Origin: UBA6168 sp964508135
GTDB taxonomy: Bacteria > Bacteroidota > Bacteroidia > Chitinophagales > Saprospiraceae
Reading direction: 5' to 3'
DNA: 64,000 bases
Assembly: GCA_964508135.1 (NCBI GenBank)
Contig: CAZDSU010000014.1
Coordinates: forward strand, 48,738 to 112,737
Numbering within the stretch: position 1 is the first letter of the stretch; the number at the start of each line of letters is the position of its first letter. Made by a program: the position numbers and the translations under genes. Below, in pieces: positions 24,846-34,900 of the stretch. A model generated the notes under the pieces. The model did not search any database. It saw only the letters and a list, made by a program, of their open reading frames with translations, and was not told where the DNA came from.

Positions 24846-25216
24846 AGTTTAAGTTTTTGTAAAAGGAATAGTGGATGTTGTGTAAAGGAAGGTAATTCTA
24901 TCAGGCAAGCTTCATGCCATAGTGATAAACCTGAATGTGATTATTACGGTAGAAACCTTAAAGTAAATGGATTTTATTGGCGGCTTGTAGAATTTAATTT
25001 TGCGAAAAGGTGATTTCGTCCTTTTTAGGTGGATGATTTTAAAATTTCAAAAAATTGGCTGATTTTTTTAGCTAGCGAAATGGGATACTTGGAATGGTTG
25101 GCAAACACAAAATTGAGATAGCAATAACATGCTTCATCGAAGAAAAACATCGTGCAAACAGTTCCTTTGCTACCAAACGAACTGTTTGCATTACTTGTAA
25201 AACTACTTTTATGCCT
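24846..25216. other. 371-bp gap, promoter region of the barrel gene
   Basis: This gap is AT-rich with no credible frame on either strand and no palindrome. It must hold the minus-strand promoter of the barrel gene at its left. I could not identify boxes with confidence. Confidence 0.4.
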
Positions 25217-25894
25217 TTATCTGAGCAAGGTCAAGTCACCAGATTTTACAGAACGGGTTCCATCAGGTCGTGAAATCACCGCCCTGAATACATACACGTC
25301 CGATACGGCTGGTTCGCCTTTTTGGAGGCCGTCCCAACCTTCGTTGCTGTTTTTCTCTTCAAAAACCAACTGTCCCCACCTGTTCCAGATGCTCATTGAA
25401 ACCACCTCCACGTTTTCACCAAGAATCACAACTTTAAACTGGTCATTTTTGCTGTCACCATTCGGTGAAAAGGCATTTGGTATAGCGAACGTGGATTCAA
25501 GCACTGACAAAGTAAGGCTGTCAATGTCTGTGCAGCCTAAATCATCGGTGACGGTAACAATAATGACCTCACTGGGAAGGTTCAACAGTACAAAATTGGT
25601 AGTATCCGAGGTACTGCCGTTTGACCATTGATAGCTCACGGCGGGCTGCGTGGTCGTCGTACTGAGATTTAAGACCGTTCCTTGATAATAAGTATTGGTA
25701 TCCGTCGGCAGTATTTCCACATCAATGCCCGGAGCCAGTTCCACTATCACTGTTCCCGTCAATGTGTCGCCGCAGCTATTGGTGTAAACAACTGAAAAGT
25801 TGTTGGCTCCAAGCACGAGGTTCACTATTGGATTTGGGCCAGTAACTCCAGTTGACCAAGTATAGGTGCCTCCCCGCTCACCTACGTTGGCAGA
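25217..25894 (-). pseudogene. C-terminal type IX secretion sorting domain separated by an amber codon
   Basis: This continues in the same frame as 25895..29701 after a single TAG (25897..25895). The bases after the stop read on as an Ig-like strand ('SANVGERGGTYTWSTGVTG'). They lead through another Ig/PKD-like unit to the gliding-motility-associated C-terminal module: 'NAFSPNGDSKNDQFKV', 'SIWNRWGQLVFE', 'GWDGLQKGEPAVSDVYVFR' and the end 'GDLTLLR'. This module directs secretion by the type IX system. Without readthrough or reversion the upstream product lacks its export signal. An internal GTG at 25825 could begin a 202-aa fragment, but that is unlikely to be real. Confidence 0.8.
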
Positions 25895-28800
25895 CTACCG
25901 AATCGAGTTCACGCCGCACAAAATCGTGTCGGGGCTTAGGTTGAGCATCGGGTTGTCGCTTACGAATATCGTCATTTCAAAGGTTTCGGGCGGGCAAACG
26001 CCATTGTCCACCGTCACTACATAGTTCGTGGTTTGGCTAGGCGACACGATTGGGTTTGGCTCCGTGCTATTGAAATTGGGGTCGTCTGGTGAAGTCCAAA
26101 CATAGCTCCAATTGCCGTTTGCGGCAAGGTTCAACCCCGTTGAACTACCTGGGCACAGTGGCTCTTGCACTGGATTGATGGACGGCGGGACAACCACTTC
26201 AACCGAGACTGACCCACCTATCGGACATCCCTGATATTCGCCCGTTACCATGTAAGTTATTGATTGCGAGGGGTTTGCGATTGGATTTGGACAGTCTGTA
26301 CAGCTGAGTCCTTCAGTTGGTTCCCAACTATATTCCAACGGCACGGGTGAGGATGCAGTCAATTGTACCGTGTCACCTTGGCAAATTACTGGTTGGTCTG
26401 GGGTAATTTCCATTGAAGTGACAGAAATTACCGTGACCGTCGCAGAATCAGTTGCCGAACAAAATCCATTTGTCGCCGTGCGGTAATAAGTGGTCGTTTC
26501 CACGGGCTGCACTACCATATTGTAGAAAGAATCGGGTGTCAATTGTCCGAATGCCGGTGTCCAAAGAAACTCAATTTGTCCAAAATCGCCAGGTTCATAA
26601 ACCAAGGAAGTCAGAAGTACCTTTTCACCAAGGCAAATCACGGTATCCGCTGGCAAGATGAGCATGTTCCAGGGCAATGAATCAACGCCGATGTAAACCG
26701 TATCAAAGCGGACACAACCTGCCGTCGTCAGGCTTGCCACGAAGGAGGTAGCCGTTTGTGGTGTGGCCACCACATTTGGACCTGTTGTGGTATTCAGCGA
26801 ACCGTTGTTGGGCGACCAGGTGATGGTAGTTCCAGTAGGAATGGCCGTGGCGGTCAAGGGTACGCTTACGCCTTTGCAAATTGGAATGGTGTCTGCGGAC
26901 AATATGTCAATTGCGATCGGTGTGACTGTAATTGTCACCGTTTCTTGCGCTACACAGCCCAACCGATTGGCGGTCAACGTGTAGCTGGTAGTTTGGGTTG
27001 GCGTGGCCAATGGATTGGGGGCGTTGGCATTGTCCAAGCCAGTTGTTGGTGTCCATTGGTAGCTGACGCTTGGCTCCGCAACGGTACTCCCAAGCGTGAC
27101 GGTTTGCCCTTGGCAAATTAGCGTGTCGTTGGCAATATTGATAACCGGCAACGCCGAAACCGTAACCGTCACGCTGTCAAAGGATGATATTGGGCAAACG
27201 CCATTTGTTGTTTGGAGGTAATAAGTCGTTGTCGCCGTTGGTGTTACGGCTGGATCAGATTGGGAAGAAACAAAGCCCCCGGGGTCAGAGGTCCAATCGT
27301 AAATGACACCTGGCGAGGCAGCTCCGCCAAGGTTTACCGTTTCCCCAAAGCAAATGCTCTGGTCATCGCTAATTTGGTAGTTTGGAGCAGCAGTTGGAAG
27401 TACAACAAGCGTCATGACATCGCTGAATGAACAGGTTGGCCCAGTGACCGTCACCGACAAATTGAAAGTGCCCGCTACAACGGCTGTCACAATCGGGTCG
27501 GGGCAGTCCGTGCAGCTAAGGAAACCCGGAGGGGCATTCCAAGCGTAGGACACATTGGCGAAATTTGCGCCAGCCACAATTTGAACATCTTCGTTCAAAC
27601 AAACGGTGATGTCCGGTCCAGCGTCCACTTGCAGTAGCCCGACCTGCACTTCAAGCGTATCTGCATTGCACAGGCTGTTGATGGCGACTTGGTAAACCGT
27701 TGATTGTGAAACTGTTGCGATGGGGTTCGGGCAATAAACACAGCTCAACCCGGTGGCGGGAAACCACTGATAGACTTCACCGCCCGAGGCCAATAACTGA
27801 GCGGATTCTCCTGGGCAAATGGCGGTATCCTGCGTGACCATGAAGTTTGCCCCTAAATTGTCAAGCACGCCAGGTGTCGTGTTTCCGAAGTCAATGGAGA
27901 CTGCGCCGCTTGTGATTTGGCCGCCCCAATCATTTACCAAAACCACATAAAACTCGCCGGTTTGCACTTGGATGGTTGAAACAAAATCGTCGCCAACGGC
28001 AGTTTCGCAAACGTCCGTCACTGGCAAGTTGGTGATGGGGTGAATGTCTGCCAGGCCAGTTGGGTCGGCCCCGGCTGCGTAAGAGCTGCGGATGGGCTGG
28101 TTTTCATAGGCGTAGCTGCACAACTCTGTTATATCGGTAATTGGCCCCCAAACTTGAAAGTCAATGTCAGAAGCTTCTGCGGGATTGGTCGCCTCCATCA
28201 CGAAAGCAAAGTTCCCGTCCTCCTGCGCCTGGAAAAAGAACCAAGTGAAGTTTGGGTTGAAGAAGCCCCAACAGCCTTCGTTCACGCCGTCTTGAATCAC
28301 GTTGGGGTCGCCTTGGCCGGGCGCCACACTCACAATGGCCGGAAGTTCCCCGCAGCCATTCAGCGTGATGGCATCCTCGCAATCGGCAGCCGATGGCAGC
28401 ACCACAGGGCATGTTACCTGCGTCACTTCAATATTGAATGGGGTGCAGGAATTTTCATTGTCCACTACAATATAATAAGTGCCGGGCAATTCCAGGAATG
28501 CCGCATTGATGGTTGGGTTTGCTTGTCCAGAACCGCCGCCAGCCACGGCAATGCACTGGCTGGCCGTATTGGGACAGTCGTCGAAAATGCCCACAGCAGT
28601 GGCGTTGTTCGTGCCAGTCAGGTTCACGGCAATGCACTCGTCGCCCGGAGAAGTATAAGTGAAAATCACGTCTTCGCCTTGCAGCCAGTCGTCGTTGGCG
28701 CAAGGGCTTGAGTTGACGGCATTTGCGGCGTTGCAAGTGGTCAAGTCAATGGAAGCGTAGGGTAGCGAGGGGATGACGGTTGGGTTGTCGCAGGTGCTGG

Positions 28801-29701
28801 GCGGAGGCACGGTGCAGGTGTCGGGCGAACATTGCCAAGTCAGTTCGAAGCCAGCGTCTGTGAATGAGCCGTCGGAAGTGAACTGAAAGGTGACACATTG
28901 ACCATAAATCTGCAATTGTACATTCGAGCCAAAGCCGTCCAAGCTTGTCAACATGGGGTCATTGGTATCGTCGCCAATGAAAATATTGAGGAAATCAAAG
29001 TTGAATTCGGTGGAAAAATTTTGAACGTCAACAAAGATACATTGGGAGAAATCTTGGGGGCAAACCGTGAAAGTGTAGTTCTCGCTATTTGAATAATCGC
29101 CCGCTGGGCCACCCGAATCGTACAAAGTGCCAGCGCAGGCCGCCGTGAAAGGCTCGTCCCCAATGTTGAAAATAGGCACGTACTCGGCGATGCAAAACAC
29201 GAAATCGCCCCAGTTTGGGGAAGCCGAAGCCGACCAATCGCTAACTCTGAGGAAATAGGGCAGGCCTGGCGTCAGGCCGAGAAGGTCAATTTCGACATCG
29301 CTGCTGCCAAGCGTAGAGGTTGCGCAGTTCAACTCTTGCAAGCCATCCAACTCGCAATCGCCTCGGTACACGGCCACTTGTGGTTGGAGGATGCTCCCGT
29401 TCTGCCCATCAACGCCCATGATGGAAATGGTAAAATCCACCACGCTGCCATCCGGTGGCACGGTGAACATGAACCATACGTCCCGGTCTATGGTACCGCC
29501 CGTGAAACAGCTTGGAATATTGTCGGTTGGGGAGGTAAAAACGACAGATTGTGAGGCGTTCACGTTGTTGAACGTGTCCAGCACGGGGCAGATTGGTGCG
29601 ATGCCGAGGTCAATCAGGCCCGCACAATCGTCGTTTGCGGGCTGCGCAAAGGCGATAGCGAATGAGAGCAGTAATGCGAAGAGGGCAAACGATTTTTTCA
29701 T
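25895..29701 (-). CDS. Giant secreted multi-Ig/PKD protein, truncated by amber stop
   Basis: This frame is 1268 codons before the TAG. A signal peptide (residues 1-19, ending 'FAQP') leads the protein. 'NDDCAGLIDLG...' starts a jelly-roll-like prefix, and a CUB-like domain lies at about 180-295 ('ACAGTLYDSGGPAGDYSNSENYTFTVCP'). After further Cys-containing modules come about eight Ig/PKD-like repeats of 80-90 aa. These carry 'W.P..GLSC..CPNPIA.PS.ST.Y.V' signatures, with the C-x2-CPxP motif seen at least three times. This is the build of cell-surface or secreted adhesin-like type IX cargo. The reading frame continues past the stop for another 225 codons with the sorting domain, so the ancestral length was about 1,494 aa. 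Confidence 0.85.
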   Translation of the reverse strand: MKKSFALFALLLSFAIAFAQPANDDCAGLIDLGIAPICPVLDTFNNVNASQSVVFTSPTDNIPSCFTGGTIDRDVWFMFTVPPDGSVVDFTISIMGVDGQNGSILQPQVAVYRGDCELDGLQELNCATSTLGSSDVEIDLLGLTPGLPYFLRVSDWSASASPNWGDFVFCIAEYVPIFNIGDEPFTAACAGTLYDSGGPAGDYSNSENYTFTVCPQDFSQCIFVDVQNFSTEFNFDFLNIFIGDDTNDPMLTSLDGFGSNVQLQIYGQCVTFQFTSDGSFTDAGFELTWQCSPDTCTVPPPSTCDNPTVIPSLPYASIDLTTCNAANAVNSSPCANDDWLQGEDVIFTYTSPGDECIAVNLTGTNNATAVGIFDDCPNTASQCIAVAGGGSGQANPTINAAFLELPGTYYIVVDNENSCTPFNIEVTQVTCPVVLPSAADCEDAITLNGCGELPAIVSVAPGQGDPNVIQDGVNEGCWGFFNPNFTWFFFQAQEDGNFAFVMEATNPAEASDIDFQVWGPITDITELCSYAYENQPIRSSYAAGADPTGLADIHPITNLPVTDVCETAVGDDFVSTIQVQTGEFYVVLVNDWGGQITSGAVSIDFGNTTPGVLDNLGANFMVTQDTAICPGESAQLLASGGEVYQWFPATGLSCVYCPNPIATVSQSTVYQVAINSLCNADTLEVQVGLLQVDAGPDITVCLNEDVQIVAGANFANVSYAWNAPPGFLSCTDCPDPIVTAVVAGTFNLSVTVTGPTCSFSDVMTLVVLPTAAPNYQISDDQSICFGETVNLGGAASPGVIYDWTSDPGGFVSSQSDPAVTPTATTTYYLQTTNGVCPISSFDSVTVTVSALPVINIANDTLICQGQTVTLGSTVAEPSVSYQWTPTTGLDNANAPNPLATPTQTTSYTLTANRLGCVAQETVTITVTPIAIDILSADTIPICKGVSVPLTATAIPTGTTITWSPNNGSLNTTTGPNVVATPQTATSFVASLTTAGCVRFDTVYIGVDSLPWNMLILPADTVICLGEKVLLTSLVYEPGDFGQIEFLWTPAFGQLTPDSFYNMVVQPVETTTYYRTATNGFCSATDSATVTVISVTSMEITPDQPVICQGDTVQLTASSPVPLEYSWEPTEGLSCTDCPNPIANPSQSITYMVTGEYQGCPIGGSVSVEVVVPPSINPVQEPLCPGSSTGLNLAANGNWSYVWTSPDDPNFNSTEPNPIVSPSQTTNYVVTVDNGVCPPETFEMTIFVSDNPMLNLSPDTILCGVNSIR

Positions 29702-29899
29702 GCTTGTTTTTTCAATTTAGAAAATTTGGCTGTGGAAATGGGTGCTCGCAAAAGCGATGACAGGCTGGATTGTGATGGCCAAAATTAGACAGGTTTTTCA
29801 GATATTCTGGCAGACTTTGCCCAAATTTGCCGTTTCTAGGACAATCCCAGTCTTTGGGCGTTCCTTTGTCAGCACAACATAAATTCAACCAACGAACCT

Positions 29900-30670
29900 A
29901 TGTTTTTTGTACTTTCAAAAATCCTTTTCTTCTTCCTTCAACCCATCAATTGGGTCATTGGGCTAATGCTTTTTGCCCTTTTTACCAAGCGCCCAACCCG
30001 TAAAAAAAAGGCACTGGTTGGGGCGACGGTACTGTTCCTGTTTTTTACCAACCACTTGATTTTCAATCAATTTGCAAAAGCCTGGGAGTTGAAAACCATC
30101 ACTGCCGACCAAATCCAGCAGCCTTACGACATCGGCATCCTACTCGGCGGCTATTCCAACAGCCAAATTCGACCCAACCACGACCGCCAAAATTTCAGCA
30201 GTCGTGCCAGCCGTTTCCTGAACGCTTACGAGCTTTACAAAACCGGGAAAGTCAAAAAGCTGCTGCTCACTGGTGGCTCCGGCGACCTGCTCCAAAAGAA
30301 CCCCAGCGAAGCCGAAAACATGCGTGATTTCTTGATTAGGATTGGTGTGCCAGAGGCGGACATCATCGTGGAAGGCAAGTCACGCAACACCTGGGAGAAC
30401 GCCATTTTTACCAAAAAAATCCTGGATGAACAGTTCCCAAATGCCAAGTGCCTGGTCATCACTTCGGCTTGGCACATGCGGCGCTCCATCGGCTGTTACG
30501 ACAAGGCGGGGGTGAAATCCACCCCGTTCAGCGTTGATTTTGTGACGGAAAAAGACAGGTGGGCACCAGAAAACAGCATCATTCCAGATAGGGCAGGCTT
30601 TTATTTTTGGGAAATGCTCATCAAGGAATGGGTGGGCTGCGTGATGTACAAATTGCAGGGCTACAATTGA
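29900..30670 (+). CDS. YdcF/ElyC/SanA-family (DUF218) membrane protein
   Basis: This is a 256-aa protein. Two N-terminal transmembrane segments (about 5-27 and 38-56) precede the DUF218 domain: 'DIGILLGGYS', 'SRASRFLNAYELYKTGKVKKLLLTGGSGD', 'EAENMRDFLI..GVPEADIIVEGKSRNTWENA' and 'LVITSAWHMRRS'. ElyC/SanA relatives act in envelope or peptidoglycan precursor homeostasis; the exact reaction is unknown. Its TGA stop is formed by the first bases of the palindrome at 30669..30746. Confidence 0.85.
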   Translation: MFFVLSKILFFFLQPINWVIGLMLFALFTKRPTRKKKALVGATVLFLFFTNHLIFNQFAKAWELKTITADQIQQPYDIGILLGGYSNSQIRPNHDRQNFSSRASRFLNAYELYKTGKVKKLLLTGGSGDLLQKNPSEAENMRDFLIRIGVPEADIIVEGKSRNTWENAIFTKKILDEQFPNAKCLVITSAWHMRRSIGCYDKAGVKSTPFSVDFVTEKDRWAPENSIIPDRAGFYFWEMLIKEWVGCVMYKLQGYN

Positions 30671-30746
30671 TTGTGGTCGCCCAATTTATTGGGCAGACCG
30701 AGAGCATTTAATATCGGTCTGCCCAATAAATTGGGCGACCACAATC
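30669..30746. repeat. Perfect 33-bp palindrome between convergent genes
   Basis: The arms 30669..30701 (GATTGTGGTCGCCCAATTTA...) and 30714..30746 are exactly complementary over 33 bp, with a 12-nt loop. The left arm supplies the last two bases of the YdcF-like stop codon. The right arm supplies part of the globin stop codon on the other strand. It may terminate both transcripts, but there is no T-run. Confidence 0.9.
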
Positions 30747-31146
30747 AAGTCCTATTCTCCACAATTTTCAGGAACAGAAACGACGCCATTTTCCTCGCAA
30801 TCATCTTTGCCCGCTCTGCCGTCTCACCCTGAAAATGCTCGTCAATCGTCTCCAACCAAAGGTTTATCCAGTGGCCGAAGTGGTTCATGGTCAACGTGTT
30901 GTGCATCTTCGTGTCCAACTCGTTGTGCGCAATCTTGGGGTCGCCACTGTACTTGGTCTTCACGAAGAAAAACAGATTGCCCTCCCAGAAATCGGTCAAC
31001 TTTTCCAAGTGCGGTTCCCAGTCATGGATGGCCTCGTTGAAGATGGGGCCGAGCATTTCGTCCAGCCTTATTTTGGTGTAAAACGAGCGGACGAGGTGGG
31101 ATACGTCAGCCCGATTTTCAATGGATTTTCTTGTGAATATCTCCAT
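30745..31146 (-). CDS. Group III truncated haemoglobin
   Basis: From ATG 31146 the protein is 133 aa ('MEIFTRKSIENRADVSHLVRSFY'). It has the truncated-globin pattern 'LGPIFNEAI.DW..HL.KLTDFWEGNLF' and a proximal His in 'MNHFGHWINLW' (His89). An upstream ATG at 31185 would add 13 residues encoded by the 84-bp palindrome and is rejected. Group III globins bind haem and O2/NO; the physiological role is unsettled. Confidence 0.85.
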   Translation of the reverse strand: MEIFTRKSIENRADVSHLVRSFYTKIRLDEMLGPIFNEAIHDWEPHLEKLTDFWEGNLFFFVKTKYSGDPKIAHNELDTKMHNTLTMNHFGHWINLWLETIDEHFQGETAERAKMIARKMASFLFLKIVENRT

Positions 31147-31159
31147 GTCTATTAATTTG

Positions 31160-31243
31160 AAGTTCTGTTCATTTGGGAAAAACAAACTCTGTTAGAGCTT
31201 CGAAGCTCTAACAGAGTTTGTTTTTCCCAAACGAACAGAACTT
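31160..31243. repeat. 84-bp loopless palindrome (one mismatch)
   Basis: It is centred on TTCGAA (31199..31204), and the two 42-bp halves are complementary with one mismatch. It begins 13 bp upstream of the globin start and ends 2 bp before the Maf stop. It therefore fills the gap between the two minus-strand genes almost exactly. It could extrude as a cruciform. Confidence 0.9.
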
Positions 31244-31245
31244 GC

Positions 31246-31821
31246 TCAAAAACCCTCCAACTCCCGAAAAAGCACCTCCATCGGCAGCCCCATGATGTTC
31301 GAGTATGTCCCCTCGATTTTCGAGATTTTGCAGAGCCCAATCCACTCCTGTACGGCGTATGCCCCGGCCTTGTCGTAGGGTTGGTATGTTTCGATGTAGT
31401 ACCTGATTTCTGCCTCAGATAGCGGTTGGAAATGAACATGCGCCACTTCGGAGAACACCCGTTTTTTTGTTTTGGACAATAAACAAACGCCTGTAATCAC
31501 CCGATGTACCCTACCTGAAAGCTCCGTCAAAATCTGTACGGCATCGTCGAAGTCAATGGGTTTGCCGTAAATTTTTTCATCCAAAATCACCACTGAGTCC
31601 GCCGAAAGCAGGATTTCGTCATCGCTTCGCAAAAACTCGGCGCAAGCCAACGCCTTCTTTTCAGCTAAAAACGGTGCCACCTCATCGGCAGGCATTTCCG
31701 AAGGAAAATCTTCCTCCACCTCCTTGTTTCGCACTTCAAACCGAAATCCTGCCTGTTCCAACAATTGGCTCCGACGTGGCGACTTCGAAGCCAGGATGAT
31801 TTTTTTGTCAAATATTTTCAT
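31246..31821 (-). CDS. maf: Maf-family nucleoside triphosphate pyrophosphatase
   Basis: From ATG 31821 ('MKIFDKKIILASKSPRR') the protein is 191 aa, the usual Maf length. Motifs are ASKSPRR (11-17), 'LLSADSVVI' with the catalytic Asp, 'GKP.D..DA...L..LSGR.H.V.TGV' and 'YDKAGAYAVQ'. Maf proteins hydrolyse non-canonical or modified NTPs (dTTP/UTP or m7GTP types). The longer upstream start at 31908 reads through a TTATTGGG repeat and is rejected. Confidence 0.92.
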   Translation of the reverse strand: MKIFDKKIILASKSPRRSQLLEQAGFRFEVRNKEVEEDFPSEMPADEVAPFLAEKKALACAEFLRSDDEILLSADSVVILDEKIYGKPIDFDDAVQILTELSGRVHRVITGVCLLSKTKKRVFSEVAHVHFQPLSEAEIRYYIETYQPYDKAGAYAVQEWIGLCKISKIEGTYSNIMGLPMEVLFRELEGF

Positions 31822-31835
31822 CCCGCAAAAGTAGC

Positions 31836-31907
31836 TATTGGGTGATTGAGTTATTGGGTGATTTTGAAAACCCCAATAACCCAATAACTCAATAACCCAA
31901 TAACTCA
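31836..31907. repeat. TTATTGGG / CCCAATAA inverted low-complexity repeat
   Basis: 'GCTATTGGGTGATTGAGTTATTGGGTG' is followed after a short spacer by five CCAATAAC/TCAATAAC units, forming an imperfect hairpin. The same repeat occurs at 58050..58120 and on both sides of 58860..58900. It sits in the gap between maf and the alpha-2-macroglobulin gene. Confidence 0.75.
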
Positions 31908-34900
31908 ATCAACTTTCACTCGAATCCCCGCCGAATGGCTCGTGAACTCAGGCGCATACATGCACTGGATGGTGGTGATACCATTGGAAAAATCGCCGTT
32001 GTACGTCACCCGTAACGGGTACTCGAACACGTGCGTGCCTTTGGGCAGCCACGAGAAAAAGAAGTTCGTGGCGGCATCACGGGTACTTTCATAGTAGCCG
32101 AGGCCGCCCTGCCATTTGTAGCTGCTCAGGACGTTCATCGGCTCGAAGCTGCTGGCCCGCATGTCCTTCATATGGACGTACTCCATGTCCCGGTCCACGC
32201 GAAGTTCGATGCGTACTTTCACCTTGTCACCGACTTTCAATTTTGCACCTTCGACAATGGGTTTCAGCACCTCGCCCGTGGCTGAGTTTTCTACTTTTAA
32301 AAGTTGCTTTTTGATGGTCAGCGGCGTCTCCTCGAAGGTTTTGATTTTGTCCAATTGCTCAAAATACTGCCAGTACATGGCACCCCAAGCCACGACCTTG
32401 TTCGGGTTGCTGACGGTCAGGTTAGCCATGCCAGCGGCGACGTCCTTGCCATCGTAGCGTACTTTGAAGTAGCCAGTGCCGGCCTCTGCGCCTTTTTGGG
32501 CATCCTGGATGGGCTTGACCCAGGCGATAGGCTGCGGTGCTGTTGGGCTACCGAAGTTGATGACCAACGGTAGGTCGTCCAGCAGCCAATTGTCGCCGCT
32601 GGAGAGCAGGGCGTACACTGCTGAAGCAGTGGCCTTGGTCGTTTTCCAGTGGGTGGTCTGCTTGTTTTTCAGCAGCCAAACCTTCAGGTCGTCCACGGCT
32701 TGCTTGTCGTTGGCCACGTCGTTGAACACTTCAATCAGCAGTGCCTGCGACTCGATGGGAGCTTGGTACCACCACCACCCGGTCGGGTACTTCCAGTACA
32801 TGCCCAGTTCTTCGTTGTTCAATGAGCGCTCCTTTAGTGACTTCACGATTTTTTGCGCTGTGGCTCCCTTACCGTTGCGGTCAGCCGCCAGGGCCAACAT
32901 GCCCTCGGTGTAGATGCCTTTGTTCAGCCAATACTTGTCCACTTGGCCGAGGTAGTAGGCATGGACGGTTGCAATTTTGCCTTCCAAGGCAATCGCCTGC
33001 TTCGTTGCAAAATTGCCTTGACCAGCTTGCGCCGACTTGTTTTCCATGAAAAAAGACCGCATGTACAGGTAATGCGACGCCATGTAGTCCAAGTGGTCGT
33101 CCTCAAATTTTGCCTTGCCCTGTTTCACTTGGTATTCCAACCGCTCGTAATCCTCCACCATGCGGTCATCGCAGTAGCGCACCGTTTTTTCGACCATCTG
33201 GCGGGAGGTCTCTTTGCTCGTAAGGTCTTGAACACCAAGCCTTTGCAGGTGCCCAAGTCCTTCGGCCATGTACTGCGTGATGTACCAATTGTCCCGGTCG
33301 CCGGGGAACCAGCCCCAGCCGCCGTTGGCCATTTGGCGGTCTTGCAGTTTTTTCAAAGCGGCCTCCTGCTCGTAGGCCATGCGGTTCAGGTCGAACAGTA
33401 ATGCAATGTTTTGCTTCTGTTGCTCCTCGCTTTGGGCGGCCAGCACCCACGGCGTTTCTTCCAGCAGCGCCGTTTTCAACTCTTGGTTCTTGCTCAGGTT
33501 GCTCTTCAACGCATCCGGCTCGTAATTGCGCCAGCGGTCAAACACCGCCTTGATTTTCGGGTGCGAATTGGCGACGCTCGTGGCCAAGCTGTTGGCGTAG
33601 TAGCGGCTGAAAATCTGCTCGTTGCACTCGTAGGGGTACTCCATCAAGTAGGGCAAAGCCTGCACGGCGTACCATGCGGGGTTTTGCGTAAACTCCAATG
33701 TCAACCCTTGGTGGCGCAGCGTGTTCGAGTTGTTTGTTTTCAAAGAATTTAGCGTAAAATTCTTTGTCTGGCCACCCCGAACGGGCAGCGGCAGCGTCTC
33801 CGTCACCAGCATCCGGTTGGAAAGCACAGGCGAAGCGCTCCTTTCCGCATCGCTGAACTCGCCCGCACTTGCAATCACTGTGTGCTCAATCACAGGCACG
33901 TCCGCCACATCCGGCACTTTGAAGCGCCAAGCCAAGCGGCGGGACTCGCCGGGTTTCAGGTCAGTCAACCGTTGCGGAGCAAGCAAAATCGACATCGCTG
34001 GGTTCGTGCCGTTGAGTGGGAAAACATCTTCACCCGTCAGCGCATTTTTCAACTCCAACTTGTACTCGCCGTTGAGGGCTGCCTTGCTCAGGTTCACCAC
34101 CTTGGCCGTGAACTCAATTTCGTCGTACTCCCTGAAAAATCTTGGCGGGTTTGGCACCACCATCAAGTCTTTTTGTGTGACGATTTCCTTGCTCGTAGTG
34201 CCAATTTGCAGGTCGGTCGTGGTGGCCAAGCCGAGGAACTTCCACCTCGTTAGCGCTTCGTTCATCGTAAACTTGATGACCACATTGCCCTCAGCATCCG
34301 TCATTAGGTTCGGGTAAAAAAAGACGGTTTCGTTCAGGTTCGTGCGAACCTTGACCTGGGAGAGGTCGGTCGTGGGCTTCTTTGGTGTGTCGCCGCCCTG
34401 ACCTCCCGATGAATCCTTTGCTTCTTCGCCAAATGCAGTATTGCCGTCGGCTTTAGCAGCCTGATCACGGTCCATGGCTTCTGCCATCATTGGTGCGGGT
34501 GCAGCATCCATCATCACCATTTCTTCTTCACCATTTTTTGAGCGTATCCCAGCGCCCGCCTTGAGCAACCTACCACCATATCCATAATCATACATCCCCC
34601 AATTGAACCAGTTCAACATCCGGTACTGCCGATAATCACCTTCTGGCGAAATGATGTTCGGATAGTGCAGCCAATTTCCCTGAACCATCTGGAAACCAGG
34701 GCTACCATAATTGATACGTGACCAAGTAGATGGCCAAACGTTCATCCCCCAGCTATTGGCGGCGAAGGCATCCAAAGAGGCATCGTACATGCCTGCGACC
34801 ATCTCAGCGGCGACTTTTTCGCCTTTCGGGCCTTTTATTTTGATGACCCATTCCTCTTTTTGGCCGGGCAATAATTTGTCCCGGAAAGTGCCGTATTCGA

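Noticed and set aside
25895..25897. Genetic-code change with TAG read as sense
   Set aside because: Other genes in the window use TAG as a plausible stop (for example the RelB-type antitoxin at 4621..4623). A point mutation or sequencing error is simpler.
26452..28711. Several plus-strand frames opposite the giant secreted protein
   Set aside because: They lie antisense to Ig/PKD repeats and carry no motifs.
31821..31908. N-terminal extension of Maf
   Set aside because: It is encoded by the TTATTGGG foldback repeat. The family N-terminus begins at 31821.
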